Origin: Pseudomonas azadiae
Lineage (GTDB): Bacteria > Pseudomonadota > Gammaproteobacteria > Pseudomonadales > Pseudomonadaceae
Assembly: GCF_019145355.1 (NCBI RefSeq)
Contig: NZ_JAHSTY010000001.1
Coordinates: 2,790,001 to 2,854,000 of the forward strand
Direction: 5' to 3'
Length of the DNA: 64,000 nt
Under the pieces are notes generated by a model. It ran no database searches. It was not told the DNA's origin and was given only the letters and a program-made list of their open reading frames with translations. The translations under genes were made by a program, and so were the position numbers. Within the stretch, counting starts at the first letter, position 1. Every line of letters begins with the position of its first letter. Below are positions 18,538-28,514 of the stretch, piece by piece.

Positions 18538-18942
18538 ATGATCGAACTCGAACAAGAAGATCCTATCCCGCAAGGCGATCTCGCCCTGCAAATCACCGCG
18601 CTCCCGCGTGAAACCAACGGTTTTGGTGATATTTTCGGCGGCTGGCTGGTCGCGCAGATGGACCTGGCCGGTACCGCCATGGCCAGCAAGGTTGCGGGTG
18701 GGCGCGTAGCCACCGTGGCCATTGATCGCATGGCATTCCTGGTGCCGGTCGCCGTGGGCGCGCAGCTTTCCTTCTACACCCAGGCCCTGGAAATCGGCCG
18801 CAGCTCGATCCAGATGATGGTCGAAGTGTGGAGCGACGACCCGCTGTCCAGCGAATGGCGCAAGGTTACCGAGGCGGTGTTCGTATTTGTCGCCATCGAC
18901 GGCAGCGGGCGCACCCGTTCGGTACCTTCGCGCGCACGTTGA
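18538..18942 (+). CDS. Acyl-CoA thioesterase, hotdog fold (YciA-like)
   Basis: A 134-residue single hotdog-domain protein that should hydrolyse acyl-CoA. Family residues are present: TNGFGDIFGGWLVAQMDLAG, where the Asp/Gly loop starts the central helix of the hotdog, and ATVAIDRMAFLVPVAVGAQL for the second strand. ATG 18538 follows AGAGG at a good distance; ATG 18508, ten codons earlier, is possible but lacks a good ribosome site. It is a single-gene unit; the physiological acyl chain is unknown. Confidence 0.87.
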   Translation: MIELEQEDPIPQGDLALQITALPRETNGFGDIFGGWLVAQMDLAGTAMASKVAGGRVATVAIDRMAFLVPVAVGAQLSFYTQALEIGRSSIQMMVEVWSDDPLSSEWRKVTEAVFVFVAIDGSGRTRSVPSRAR

Positions 18943-19013
18943 ACCGTGCTCGTTAAACATCGCCGGGTTTTGACGGTCAATTGCCCCATTGCCTGCCATA
19001 GAAGAGTGTTGCC

Positions 19014-19913
19014 ATGCCTACGCCCCATGTTGAAAGCCTGAAAATCGACGAGCTGGACTGCTGGCGCATCCGCCACAACGGCGCCGAACTGATGGTGGCG
19101 CAACAGGGCGCGCACATTTTCAGCTACGGGCGCGTCGGCGAGCAGCCGCTGATCTGGCCAAACCCTGAAGCGGTATTCAAGCAGGGCAAAGGCATTCGTA
19201 CCGGTGTGCCAGTGTGCTGGCCGTGGTTTGGGGTGTTTGACCGCAACCCGCAGAGCGTCAAGGCAATGCGCCAGAGCGATCAGCCGACCGGCGCTCATGG
19301 TTTTGCGCGCACGGCACTCTGGGAGTTGGCAGCAACCGAATTTGAAGGCGAAGCATTGCGCGTCGACCTGGTATTGCCGGTGCCCGCAGGCAGGTTCCCC
19401 GGCTGGCCCCACAAGGTAGGCCTGAAGCTCAGCCTGTTGCTGGACGACCAGTTGCGTATCCGGCTGACCAGCCATAACCAAGACACTGACACTGTCACTT
19501 TCAGTCAGGCGCTGCACACCTACTTCGCCGTGAGCGATGTGCGCAACGTGCAGGTCGAAGGCCTGGACGGGGCGACGTATATCGATACGGCCGATGGCTG
19601 GACGCAGAAGCAGCAGTCCGGCCTGCTGCACTTCACCGCCGAGACTGACCGCATTTATCTCGACACCCCAGCCCAGCTGGCTATTGTCGACAAAGACTGG
19701 CAACGCCGCATTCAACTTACGGCCGAGGGTTCCAAGTCGACCGTGATCTGGAATCCCTGGACCGAGCGCGCCAAGGCGTTCGATGACATGGCCGATGATG
19801 GCTGGCAGGGCATGCTGTGCATCGAGACGGCGAATGTGCTGGATGATGTGGTCAGCCTGGCACCCGGCGAAAGCCATACCCTGGGTGTAAGCATCAGCGG
19901 TATTGCCCTGTAG
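19014..19913 (+). CDS. D-hexose-6-phosphate mutarotase (YeaD family)
   Basis: A 299-residue aldose-1-epimerase-fold enzyme that interconverts alpha and beta anomers of glucose-6-phosphate. Expected landmarks are GIRTGVPVCWPWFG (phosphosugar-binding arginine region), QPTGAHGFART with the catalytic histidine, a second His in SQALHTYFAVSD, and the catalytic Glu in MLCIETANV near the C-terminus. It starts at ATG 19014 and stands alone. This is a housekeeping function beside no obvious sugar operon. Confidence 0.9.
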   Translation: MPTPHVESLKIDELDCWRIRHNGAELMVAQQGAHIFSYGRVGEQPLIWPNPEAVFKQGKGIRTGVPVCWPWFGVFDRNPQSVKAMRQSDQPTGAHGFARTALWELAATEFEGEALRVDLVLPVPAGRFPGWPHKVGLKLSLLLDDQLRIRLTSHNQDTDTVTFSQALHTYFAVSDVRNVQVEGLDGATYIDTADGWTQKQQSGLLHFTAETDRIYLDTPAQLAIVDKDWQRRIQLTAEGSKSTVIWNPWTERAKAFDDMADDGWQGMLCIETANVLDDVVSLAPGESHTLGVSISGIAL

Positions 19914-19926
19914 ACGCCGATCAAAA

Positions 19927-20025
19927 TGTGGGAGCTGGCTTGTCGGACCGCCGCACCGCTGCGATACAGGCGACTCGGTGCGTCAGTTGCACCGAGGTGA
20001 TGCTATCGCAGGCAAGCCAGCCACA
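19927..20025. repeat. Degenerate REP pair
   Basis: TGTGGGAGCTGGCTTGTCGG at the left, GCTATCGCAGGCAAGCCAGCCACA at the right. The right arm has lost four bases and the left arm has diverged. The core contains its own small stem, CTCGGTGC...GCACCGAG. Confidence 0.75.
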
Positions 20026-20042
20026 TTGGCCGGTGTTGCGGC

Positions 20043-20579
20043 TTAGAGATCGGATTCCTTTACGACCCGCACCTTCCCCGCATCCAGCGCATAGGCCGCA
20101 TCGGCCAGGTCATTGTTGACCTTCTCCACCTTCAACGTCCCCGTAACCCACAACGGCGTGTAGATATCATCCAGCTTCAACCCCTTGGGATAGCGCACCA
20201 GCACCAATTGGTTTGGCGGCGGAGGCGGCACATGGATACAGGCGCCCGGATACGGTACGAGGAAAAACAAGGTGCTGCGCCCCTTGGCGTCCGTTTCCAG
20301 CGGGACAGGATAGCCGCCAATGCGGATGTTCTTGCCGTTCATGGCCGCCACGGTCTTGGTGGAATACATCACCGCCGGCAACCCCTTGCTCTGCTTCAAG
20401 CCACCTTTATCGGTAAAAGTGCCTTGGGCTTCGGGGGAGTTGTGATCGATCTCGGGCATGGCTTCGAGGGCTTTTTGATCCGACAACGGCATCAGGTCGA
20501 GCCAGTCGGTTTCCGGCAATTGGCCGGCGTGCGCCAGGCCTGGGCCCAGCAAGAGGAGAGTCAATAGAAGACGGCGCAT
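20043..20579 (-). CDS. Exported DUF3299 protein
   Basis: A 178-residue protein with a signal peptide (MRRLLLTLLLLGPGLAHA). The mature region has the DUF3299 core, with IRIGGYPVPLE followed by STLFFLVPYPGACIHVPPPPPNQ, where the single Cys and the Pro run are conserved in the family. Function is not established; the family is periplasmic or lipoprotein-like. ATG 20579 is used, since the in-frame TTG five codons earlier adds no signal-peptide character. The gene is isolated and on the minus strand. Confidence 0.85.
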   Translation of the reverse strand: MRRLLLTLLLLGPGLAHAGQLPETDWLDLMPLSDQKALEAMPEIDHNSPEAQGTFTDKGGLKQSKGLPAVMYSTKTVAAMNGKNIRIGGYPVPLETDAKGRSTLFFLVPYPGACIHVPPPPPNQLVLVRYPKGLKLDDIYTPLWVTGTLKVEKVNNDLADAAYALDAGKVRVVKESDL

Positions 20580-20653
20580 GAAGAAGCTCGGCAAGTACAG
20601 GTGCCGAGCATTCTAGCCCTCTGCGCCTGCGCAGCGCAGAGGACTTTGTCGGC

Positions 20654-20899
20654 TTATTTTCTTTTGATCAGGCCGTAGATCACCAGCAGCACGATGGCGC
20701 CTACCAAGGCACCGAGGAAGCCCGCGCCTTGGCCCGCCTGGTAGATACCCAGCGCCTGACCACCGTAGGTCGCGGCCAGGGAGCCGGCGATACCCAGCAG
20801 GATGGTCATGATCCAGCCCATGCTGTCGTCGCCTGGCTTGAGGAACCGCGCGAGCAGACCGACGATCAAGCCGATGAAGATGGTTCCGATGATACCCAT
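20654..20899 (-). CDS. GlsB/YeaQ/YmgE-family small membrane protein
   Basis: An 81-residue protein, nearly all membrane, with three helices. It has the family pattern MGIIGTIFIGLIVGLLARF, then SMGWIMTILLGIAGSL and a glycine-rich third helix GFLGALVGAIVLLVIYGL. Such proteins are transglycosylase-associated or general stress proteins with no biochemical role proven. ATG 20899 follows AGGG at a suitable distance. Confidence 0.92.
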   Translation of the reverse strand: MGIIGTIFIGLIVGLLARFLKPGDDSMGWIMTILLGIAGSLAATYGGQALGIYQAGQGAGFLGALVGAIVLLVIYGLIKRK

Positions 20900-21005
20900 G
20901 GCATTTCCCTCTGATTGAATGTGAGTCATGGCAAAGCCTAGTCAGGCTTTGCCATCCTGCAATCAGAGAGACGTCGGCAACCAATGGTTCCCGTCGATCC
21001 GAGGC

Positions 21006-22091
21006 TTATTGCTCGGCGAGCAACGCCTCGACCTTGAGGATCTGTGCCTGCAGCGTCGCACGGTCCTTGCAGCGCAGGTTGGCGTGACCGACCTTGCGCC
21101 CGGCCTTGAAGGCCTTGCCGTAGTGATGCAGATGGCAGTCCTCGATCGCGATGACCCGCTCCACCGGCGGCACCGAGCCGATGAAGTTGAGCATGGCGCT
21201 CTCGCCGATCTTGGCCGTGGAGCCCAGCGGCAGGCCGGCGACCGCCCGCAGGTGGTTCTCGAACTGGCTGCACTCGGCGCCTTCGGTGGTCCAGTGCCCG
21301 GAGTTGTGCACGCGCGGTGCGATTTCGTTGGCCTTGAGGCCGCCGTCGACTTCAAAGAACTCGAACGCCATCACCCCAACATAGTCCAGCTGCTTGAGCA
21401 CGCGGCTGGAATAGTCTTGGGCCAATGCCTGCAGCGGGTGATCGCTGCTGGCCACGGACAGCTTGAGGATGCCGTTGACGTGGGTGTTGTGCACCAGCGG
21501 GTAGAAACGGATCTCGCCATCACGGGCGCGCACGGCGATCAACGACACCTCGCCGGTGAACGTCACGAAACCTTCCAGCAGGCAAGGAACGCTGCCCAGC
21601 TCGGCAAAGGTGCCGGCCACATCCGCTTCGCTGCGCAGCACTTTCTGGCCCTTGCCGTCGTAACCCAGAGTGCGGGTCTTGAGCACGGCCGGCAGGCCGA
21701 TGCTGGCGACGGCGGCGTCCAGGTCCGCCTGGGACTGGATGTCGGCGAAGGCCGGGGTCGGAATGCCCAGGTCTTTGAACAGGCTTTTTTCGAACCAGCG
21801 GTCGCGAGCGATGCGCAGGGCTTCGGCGCTCGGGTACACCGGCACGAACTGCGACAGGAAGGCCACGGTTTCGGCCGGGACGCTTTCGAACTCGAAGGTC
21901 ACCAGGTCGACTTCATCGGCCAGCTGGCGCAGGTGGTCCAGGTCGCTGTAGTCGGCGCGCAAGTGTTCACCCAGGGCCGCCGCACAAGCGTCCGGCGCCG
22001 GGTCCAGGAAAGCGAAATTCATCCCCAGCGGGGTACCCGCCAGGGCCAGCATGCGGCCCAATTGGCCGCCACCGATTACACCGATTTTCAT
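21006..22091 (-). CDS. purK: 5-(carboxyamino)imidazole ribonucleotide synthase
   Basis: ATP-grasp enzyme that carboxylates AIR with bicarbonate, making N5-CAIR for PurE in purine synthesis. The 361 residues open with GVIGGGQLGRML, the N-terminal nucleotide-binding motif. The ATP-grasp core includes LKTRTLGYDGKGQ and LLEGFVTFTGEVSLIAVR, and NEIAPRVHNSGHWTTEGA supplies metal ligands. ATG 22091 is one codon after an in-frame TTG. It starts 12 bases after purE ends, so purEK is one operon. Confidence 0.96.
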   Translation of the reverse strand: MKIGVIGGGQLGRMLALAGTPLGMNFAFLDPAPDACAAALGEHLRADYSDLDHLRQLADEVDLVTFEFESVPAETVAFLSQFVPVYPSAEALRIARDRWFEKSLFKDLGIPTPAFADIQSQADLDAAVASIGLPAVLKTRTLGYDGKGQKVLRSEADVAGTFAELGSVPCLLEGFVTFTGEVSLIAVRARDGEIRFYPLVHNTHVNGILKLSVASSDHPLQALAQDYSSRVLKQLDYVGVMAFEFFEVDGGLKANEIAPRVHNSGHWTTEGAECSQFENHLRAVAGLPLGSTAKIGESAMLNFIGSVPPVERVIAIEDCHLHHYGKAFKAGRKVGHANLRCKDRATLQAQILKVEALLAEQ

Positions 22092-22103
22092 CAATCAATA
22101 ACC

Positions 22104-22595
22104 TCAGGCGATTCGTGGGTCTGGATTGTCCAGCACGCTGTCTGTCTGCTCGGCACGGAATTTCTTCAGCACCGCGTGGAACTGCGGGTGCTTGGCGCCC
22201 AAGATGCTGGCGGACAGCAGGGCTGCGTTGATCGCGCCGGCCTTGCCGATCGCCAGCGTCGCCACCGGAATACCGGCCGGCATCTGCACGATGGACAACA
22301 GCGAATCCACGCCCGAGAGCATTGCCGACTGCACTGGCACGCCGAGCACCGGCAGGTGGGTCTTGGCCGCACACATGCCCGGCAGGTGCGCCGCACCGCC
22401 GGCACCGGCGATGATCACCTCGATGCCACGGGATTCTGCTTCATCGGCATACTGGAACAGCAAGTCCGGGGTGCGGTGGGCGGAGACCACCTTCACTTCA
22501 TACGGAATGCCGAGTTTTTCCAGCATATCGGCGGTGTGGCTAAGGGTGGACCAATCGGACTTGGAGCCCATGATCACGCCAACCAATGCACTCAT
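22104..22595 (-). CDS. purE: N5-CAIR mutase
   Basis: Class I PurE, 163 residues, converting N5-CAIR to CAIR. Motifs are GSKSDWSTL near 11-19, SAHRTPD with the catalytic His near 44, and [10 protein letters not shown] near 73-82. It is first in the purEK operon. The leader upstream carries a candidate -10 followed by an intrinsic terminator (22634-22676), so expression may be attenuated. ATG 22595 follows AGAGAAGAGG. Confidence 0.97.
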   Translation of the reverse strand: MSALVGVIMGSKSDWSTLSHTADMLEKLGIPYEVKVVSAHRTPDLLFQYADEAESRGIEVIIAGAGGAAHLPGMCAAKTHLPVLGVPVQSAMLSGVDSLLSIVQMPAGIPVATLAIGKAGAINAALLSASILGAKHPQFHAVLKKFRAEQTDSVLDNPDPRIA

Positions 22596-22633
22596 CGTCG
22601 TGCCTCTTCTCTCTGGGCGCCCGCAGGCGCGTC

Positions 22634-22676
22634 AAAAAACAACAAGCCACGCGGGAAATCCAGCGTGGCTTGTTGT
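22634..22676 (-). terminator. Intrinsic terminator in the purE leader (possible attenuator)
   Basis: On the minus strand ACAACAAGCCACGC pairs with GCGTGGCTTGTTGT (14 bp, 10-base loop) and is followed by TTTTTTG. It stands 38 bases before purE. The only -10-like hexamer, TATACT at 22714-22719, is upstream of it, so transcription of purEK must probably pass it. It could instead only end transcripts from the LysR gene further upstream. Confidence 0.8.
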
Positions 22677-22713
22677 ACGAATTTTGGCCGATTGGACCGG
22701 CCGAAGGCCGCGC

Positions 22714-22719
22714 AGTATA
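22714..22719 (-). promoter_or_regulatory. Candidate -10 of the purEK promoter
   Basis: TATACT on the minus strand, preceded by AT-rich sequence without a good -35 match. A small UUCG-type hairpin (22698-22710) would begin close to the start of the RNA. Confidence 0.4.
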
Positions 22720-22820
22720 CCGTAATAATTCAGATAAACAGCCCCTGGGATGACCATCTGTCTTGCCGGCCAAAGCGACGGTTTTATTGACTTACAGGTC
22801 AGCGAAAACACCCCGAACCC

Positions 22821-22909
22821 TGTGGGAGCTGGCTTGCCTGCGATAGCAGTGGGCCAGTGACTGAAATGTCGTCTGATACACCGCAATCGCAGGCAAGCCA
22901 GCTCCCACA
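22821..22909. repeat. REP pair (family B)
   Basis: TGTGGGAGCTGGCTTGCCTG and its inverted complement, between purE and the LysR gene, immediately after the LysR stop. Confidence 0.9.
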
Positions 22910-22926
22910 TTCGATCTTCATCGTTT

Positions 22927-23835
22927 TCAAGTGCCTTGCGCCGCGCCACCTTCCAGCTTGCGCCACAACAACCGCACATTCGCCTTGCGCACCAATGCAC
23001 AGCGATACAGGCGAATCTCCAGCGGCACATGCCATTGCGGCCCGCCGCACACCACCAGCTCGCCGCGAGCCAGTTCAGCTCGCACGCTCAACTGCGGCAC
23101 CCAGGCGATGCCCAGCCCTTCCAGGGCCATGCTCTTGAGGCTGTCGGCCATGGCGGTTTCATACACGGTGGTAAAGCGCAGTGCACGTTGGCGCAGCAAC
23201 AGGTTGACCGAGCGGCCCAGGAACGCGCCCGCGCTGTAGGCCAGCAACGGCACGCTGCCCTCGCCTTCCAGGTCGAACAACGGCCTGCCCTCGGCGTCGG
23301 CCGCGCACACCGGGAGCATTTCAGTGTTACCCAGGTGCAGTGACGGGAAGATCTCGGCGTCCATCTGCATGGCCGCATCCGGGTCGTAGAACGCCAGCAT
23401 CAGGTCGCAGCCGCCTTCGCGCAAGGCGTGCACCGCGTCGCCCACGTTGGTGGCGACCAGCCGCGTGGCAATGTTCAAACCTTCGTTGCGCAGTTGTGCA
23501 ATCCAACGGGGGAAGAAGCCCAGCGCCAAGGAGTGGGCCGCCGCCACTTGCATGACCTCGCCCTGCCCGCCTTCCAGATGATGCAAATGGCGCAGCACTT
23601 CACCGAGCTGTTCGACCACGGTGCGTGCAGTGACCAGGAACAATTGCCCCGCTGCGGTCAATTCCACCGGTGTGCGCGAGCGGTTGACCAAGGTCAGGCC
23701 CAACGCGGCTTCGAGGCTGCGGATGCGTCGGCTGAACGCCGGCTGGGTGACAAAGCGCCGCTCCGCCGCCTGGGAAAAACTACGGGTGGCCGCCAGGGCG
23801 CTGAAGTCTTCCAGCCATTTGCTCTCAAGGTTCAT
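22927..23835 (-). CDS. LysR-family transcriptional regulator
   Basis: A 302-residue LysR protein. The N-terminal winged helix-turn-helix (about 5-65) reads LAATRSFSQAAERRFVTQPAFSRRIRSLE across two of its segments, the normal LysR spacing, and the effector domain follows from about 90. ATG 23835 is behind GGGAGG. It is divergent from aspA with a 182-base gap and so is a good candidate regulator of aspartase; the same pairing exists in P. aeruginosa. The effector is not predictable. Confidence 0.92.
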   Translation of the reverse strand: MNLESKWLEDFSALAATRSFSQAAERRFVTQPAFSRRIRSLEAALGLTLVNRSRTPVELTAAGQLFLVTARTVVEQLGEVLRHLHHLEGGQGEVMQVAAAHSLALGFFPRWIAQLRNEGLNIATRLVATNVGDAVHALREGGCDLMLAFYDPDAAMQMDAEIFPSLHLGNTEMLPVCAADAEGRPLFDLEGEGSVPLLAYSAGAFLGRSVNLLLRQRALRFTTVYETAMADSLKSMALEGLGIAWVPQLSVRAELARGELVVCGGPQWHVPLEIRLYRCALVRKANVRLLWRKLEGGAAQGT

Positions 23836-24017
23836 CACGTCCTCCCACGGGTACGCACCATTTTGGCACACACGCCCGCCATCATAGCTGGGTCACACCT
23901 GCATTATGCCGTTTGTGCATAGGCCAGTGTTTAACAGCATTGGCCCAAAAACTTTCACACGCCTAGCATTCGCAGCGTTCCGGCCAGTTCCGGGTCCTTA
24001 TCGAGATGATTTCCGTC

Positions 24018-25442
<1,425 letters not shown>

Positions 25443-25496
25443 GCGTTTGTTGCACCGCTCACCAGGCTGAGGGACTAGACACCTCTCACCTTTTGA

Positions 25497-25532
25497 GGGC
25501 CTGAAGGCTCGTTTCTTCAGGCCCTTTTTTTT
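25497..25532 (+). terminator. Intrinsic terminator after aspA
   Basis: GGGCCTGAAG and CTTCAGGCCC make a 10-bp stem with an 8-base loop, followed by eight T residues, 54 bases past the aspA stop. Confidence 0.95.
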
Positions 25533-25569
25533 AACTTGGAAATACGCTCCACCGAACACCGCAATACCC

Positions 25570-25660
25570 TGTGGGAGCCAGGCTTGCCCGCGATGAGGTG
25601 GATCAGCCGGCATCACTGTTGCCTGACCCACCGCCATCGCGGGCAAGCCCGGCTCCCACA
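25570..25660. repeat. REP pair, variant with extra arm bases
   Basis: TGTGGGAGCCAGGCTTGCCC and its inverted complement. The arms carry an inserted base relative to the other family A pairs (GAGCCAGGC against GAGCGGGC), compensated in both arms. The rest of the 25533-25915 gap shows nothing else clear. Confidence 0.88.
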
Positions 25661-25915
25661 GTCAACGGGTGTAGCCATAAGGACTTTGGTGAAACCTTTA
25701 ATCAGCCCGGGCAGACGGATGACGCTCGCCTAGGTATAGTGCCGCCCCTCTTCGCGTGCGCGGTCGTCGGTAACGAGGCCCGGATACAACGCGAAACCGC
25801 ATGAATAACAACCCGCAAAAGGATTGGGGTCGAACTGTCGCGCACTGCCTGGTGCGATGCGATGGCGTCGAACCCTCCTGCGTTTGCCATTAGAAAAATC
25901 AGCGAGGAACACTCC

Positions 25916-27361
25916 ATGCTCGAAGTCATCAACGACTTCCTCTCAGGGAAAGTACTGATCGTGCTCATTGTCGGGCTCGGCGGTTATTTCACGATTCGCT
26001 CGCGTTTCGTACAGTTGCGTCACTTCTTCCACATGTTTTCAGTGTTCCGCGACAGCTTGAAAAGCAGCGCCGGCCAGCTCAGTTCGTTCCAGGCGCTGAT
26101 GCTCAGCCTGGCCGGCCGCGTCGGTGCCGGTAACATTGCCGGTGTCGGCATTGCCGTGACCCTGGGTGGCCCGGGCGCCGTGTTCTGGATGTGGGTCACC
26201 GCGCTGGTGGGCATGTCGTCGAGCTTTATCGAATGCTCCCTCGGCCAGCTGTACAAGCGCACCGACGCCGAAGGCACCTACCGTGGCGGCCCGGCCTATT
26301 ACATCCAGCACGGCTTGCATAAACGCTGGCTGGGCATGGTCATGGCGTTCCTGCTGCTGGTGACCTTCGGCTTCGCCTTTAACGGCCTGCAAGCCCACGC
26401 CGTGACCCACTCGCTGAACAACGCCTTTGGCCTGGACACCACCTACACTGGCCTGGCGCTGGCGGTGCTGCTGGGCCTGGTGTTCATCGGTGGAATCAAG
26501 CGCATCGCCTCGATCGCCGACCTGCTGGTGCCGGTCAAGACCCTGGTCTATATCGCCGTGACCCTCTACGTGATCGTGCTGCAATTCGACCACGTACCGG
26601 CCATGCTCGCGACCATCGTCAAGAGCGCCTTCGGCCTTGACCAAGCCTTCGGCGGCCTGGTGGGCAGCGCGATCATCATGGGCGTGAAACGCGGCGTGTT
26701 CGCCAACGAAGCCGGTTTGGGCAGTGCGCCCAACGTGGCCGCCGTGGCGTCGGTGGAACATCCGATTGCCCAAGGCGTGGTACAGGCATTCAGCGTGTTC
26801 CTCGATACCTTCGTGATCTGCACCTGCACCGCCTTGCTGATTCTGCTCTCCGGTTTCTACACGCCTGGCTTTGAAGGCGACGGTATTGCCCTGACCCAGA
26901 ATTCCCTGGCTGCGGTGGTCGGCGACTGGGGCCGCATGTTCATCTCGGTGGCCCTGGCGTTATTCGTGTTCACGTCGATCATGTACAACTACTACTTGGG
27001 CGAGAGCAACCTGCGCTTCCTGGTCGGCAACAACCGCAAGGTGCTGATGGGCTACCGCGCATTGGTGCTGGTGCTGATCTTCTGGGGTTCGATCGAGAAC
27101 CTCGGCACCGTGTTCGCCTTCGCCGACATCACCATGACCCTGCTGGCGTTCGTCAACCTGTTCGCCCTGGCGTTCCTGTTCAAGATCGCCATGCGCATCC
27201 TGAACGACTATGACAACCAGCGTGCGGCGGGCATCAAGACCCCAGTGTTCGACTCCAGCCAGTTCCCTGACCTGGACTTGGACCGCCAGGCCTGGCCGGC
27301 CAATCCGGTCAAACCGCAAGCGGCTCCCGCGGCTGAGCTGAATGCTCAAGTGCAACGCTAA
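25916..27361 (+). CDS. Alanine/glycine:cation symporter (AGCS family)
   Basis: A 481-residue inner-membrane sodium- or proton-coupled amino-acid symporter with about eleven helices. Family signatures are GRVGAGNIAGVGIA near residue 65 (substrate/cation loop), the EGTYRGGPAYYI segment, and NEAGLGSAPNVAAVA near 265. ATG 25916 follows GAGGAAC. Placed between aspA and asparaginase, it probably imports a small neutral amino acid such as alanine or glycine; the exact substrate is inference. Confidence 0.93.
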   Translation: MLEVINDFLSGKVLIVLIVGLGGYFTIRSRFVQLRHFFHMFSVFRDSLKSSAGQLSSFQALMLSLAGRVGAGNIAGVGIAVTLGGPGAVFWMWVTALVGMSSSFIECSLGQLYKRTDAEGTYRGGPAYYIQHGLHKRWLGMVMAFLLLVTFGFAFNGLQAHAVTHSLNNAFGLDTTYTGLALAVLLGLVFIGGIKRIASIADLLVPVKTLVYIAVTLYVIVLQFDHVPAMLATIVKSAFGLDQAFGGLVGSAIIMGVKRGVFANEAGLGSAPNVAAVASVEHPIAQGVVQAFSVFLDTFVICTCTALLILLSGFYTPGFEGDGIALTQNSLAAVVGDWGRMFISVALALFVFTSIMYNYYLGESNLRFLVGNNRKVLMGYRALVLVLIFWGSIENLGTVFAFADITMTLLAFVNLFALAFLFKIAMRILNDYDNQRAAGIKTPVFDSSQFPDLDLDRQAWPANPVKPQAAPAAELNAQVQR

Positions 27362-27375
27362 GCGCAGTAGATGAC

Positions 27376-27419
27376 ACGCCGCACGACCTTGGGCATGCTC
27401 GGGGCCGTGCGGCGTTTTT
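27376..27419 (+). terminator. Intrinsic terminator after the AGCS symporter
   Basis: ACGCCGCACG pairs with CGTGCGGCGT (10 bp) across a 20-base loop, followed by TTTT. It lies 19 bases before the asparaginase start, so asparaginase either has its own promoter or depends on read-through. Confidence 0.8.
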
Positions 27420-27437
27420 CGTTCAGGAGATTCTTCG

Positions 27438-28415
27438 ATGCAGTCAGCTAATAACGTCATGGTGCTCTACACCGGTGGCACCATCGGCATGCAGGCCAGC
27501 GCCAACGGCCTGGCCCCCGCGTCCGGTTTCGAGGCGCGCATGCGCGAACAGCTGGCCAGCCAGCCAGTACCGGTGTGGCGCTTCCAGGAAATGGCCCCGC
27601 TGATCGACAGCGCCAACATGACTCCGGCCTATTGGCAGCGCCTGCGCACGGCGGTGATTGAAGCGGTGGGCCAAGGCTGTGACGGCGTACTGATCCTGCA
27701 TGGCACCGACACCCTGGCCTACAGCGCGGCGGCCATGAGTTTCCAACTGCTGGGCCTGCCGGCGCCGGTGGTGTTTACCGGTTCGATGTTGCCTGCCGGC
27801 GTACCCGACAGCGATGCCTGGGAAAACGTCAGCGGCGCGCTGCAAGCGTTGGGCAAGGGCCTGGCGCCGGGTGTGCAACTGTACTTCCACGGCGCGCTGA
27901 TGGCGCCGACCCGCTGCGCGAAAATTCGCAGTTTCGGCCGCCATCCCTTTGCGGCCCTGCAGCGCAACGGCGGTGTCGCCCAGGTGGGCACGCTCCCGGC
28001 AGCCCTGGACTACCGCCAGCCCAAAACCCTGGCCAACGTCGCGGTGTTGCCGCTGGTGCCAGGCATCGGCGCGGCCCAATTGGACGCCACGATCGACAGC
28101 GGCATCCAGGCACTGGTCCTGGAATGCTTCGGCAGCGGCACCGGCCCAAGCGATAACCCCGAATTTCTCGCCAGCCTGGCGCGCGCTCAGGCACAAGGGA
28201 TTGTCGTCGTCGCGATCACCCAATGCCATGAAGGCGGCGTGGAGCTGGATGTCTACGAAGCCGGCAGCCGGTTGCGTGGCGTGGGCGTGCTGTCCGGTGG
28301 CGGCATGACCCGCGAAGCGGCGTTCGGCAAGCTCAACGCGTTGCTGGGTGCCGGGCTGGATATTCAGCACGTTCGCCAACTGGTAGAAACCAACCTGTGC
28401 GGCGAGCTGGGGTGA
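27438..28415 (+). CDS. ansA: L-asparaginase, type I-like
   Basis: Hydrolyses asparagine to aspartate and ammonia. The 325 residues have both catalytic threonine motifs, TGGTIG at 12-17 and HGTDTLAY near 88-95, and the AKIRS segment of bacterial asparaginases. No signal peptide is present, so it should be cytoplasmic and low affinity. ATG 27438 follows AGGAGA. Its product feeds aspA two genes upstream. Confidence 0.93.
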   Translation: MQSANNVMVLYTGGTIGMQASANGLAPASGFEARMREQLASQPVPVWRFQEMAPLIDSANMTPAYWQRLRTAVIEAVGQGCDGVLILHGTDTLAYSAAAMSFQLLGLPAPVVFTGSMLPAGVPDSDAWENVSGALQALGKGLAPGVQLYFHGALMAPTRCAKIRSFGRHPFAALQRNGGVAQVGTLPAALDYRQPKTLANVAVLPLVPGIGAAQLDATIDSGIQALVLECFGSGTGPSDNPEFLASLARAQAQGIVVVAITQCHEGGVELDVYEAGSRLRGVGVLSGGGMTREAAFGKLNALLGAGLDIQHVRQLVETNLCGELG

Positions 28416-28462
28416 GCGCCCGTACATAATCACCGCCTTTGCTGACGACGCATTTTCTAGCA

Positions 28463-28497
28463 TGGCAACTCGGGCCTTCGGGTCGTTGCCATTTTTT
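28463..28497 (+). terminator. Intrinsic terminator after asparaginase
   Basis: TGGCAAC and GTTGCCA pair around a GC-rich loop and are followed by TTTTTT, 18 bases before the next coding start. Confidence 0.8.
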
Positions 28498-28514
28498 GCC
28501 CGTCAGGATTGTCT

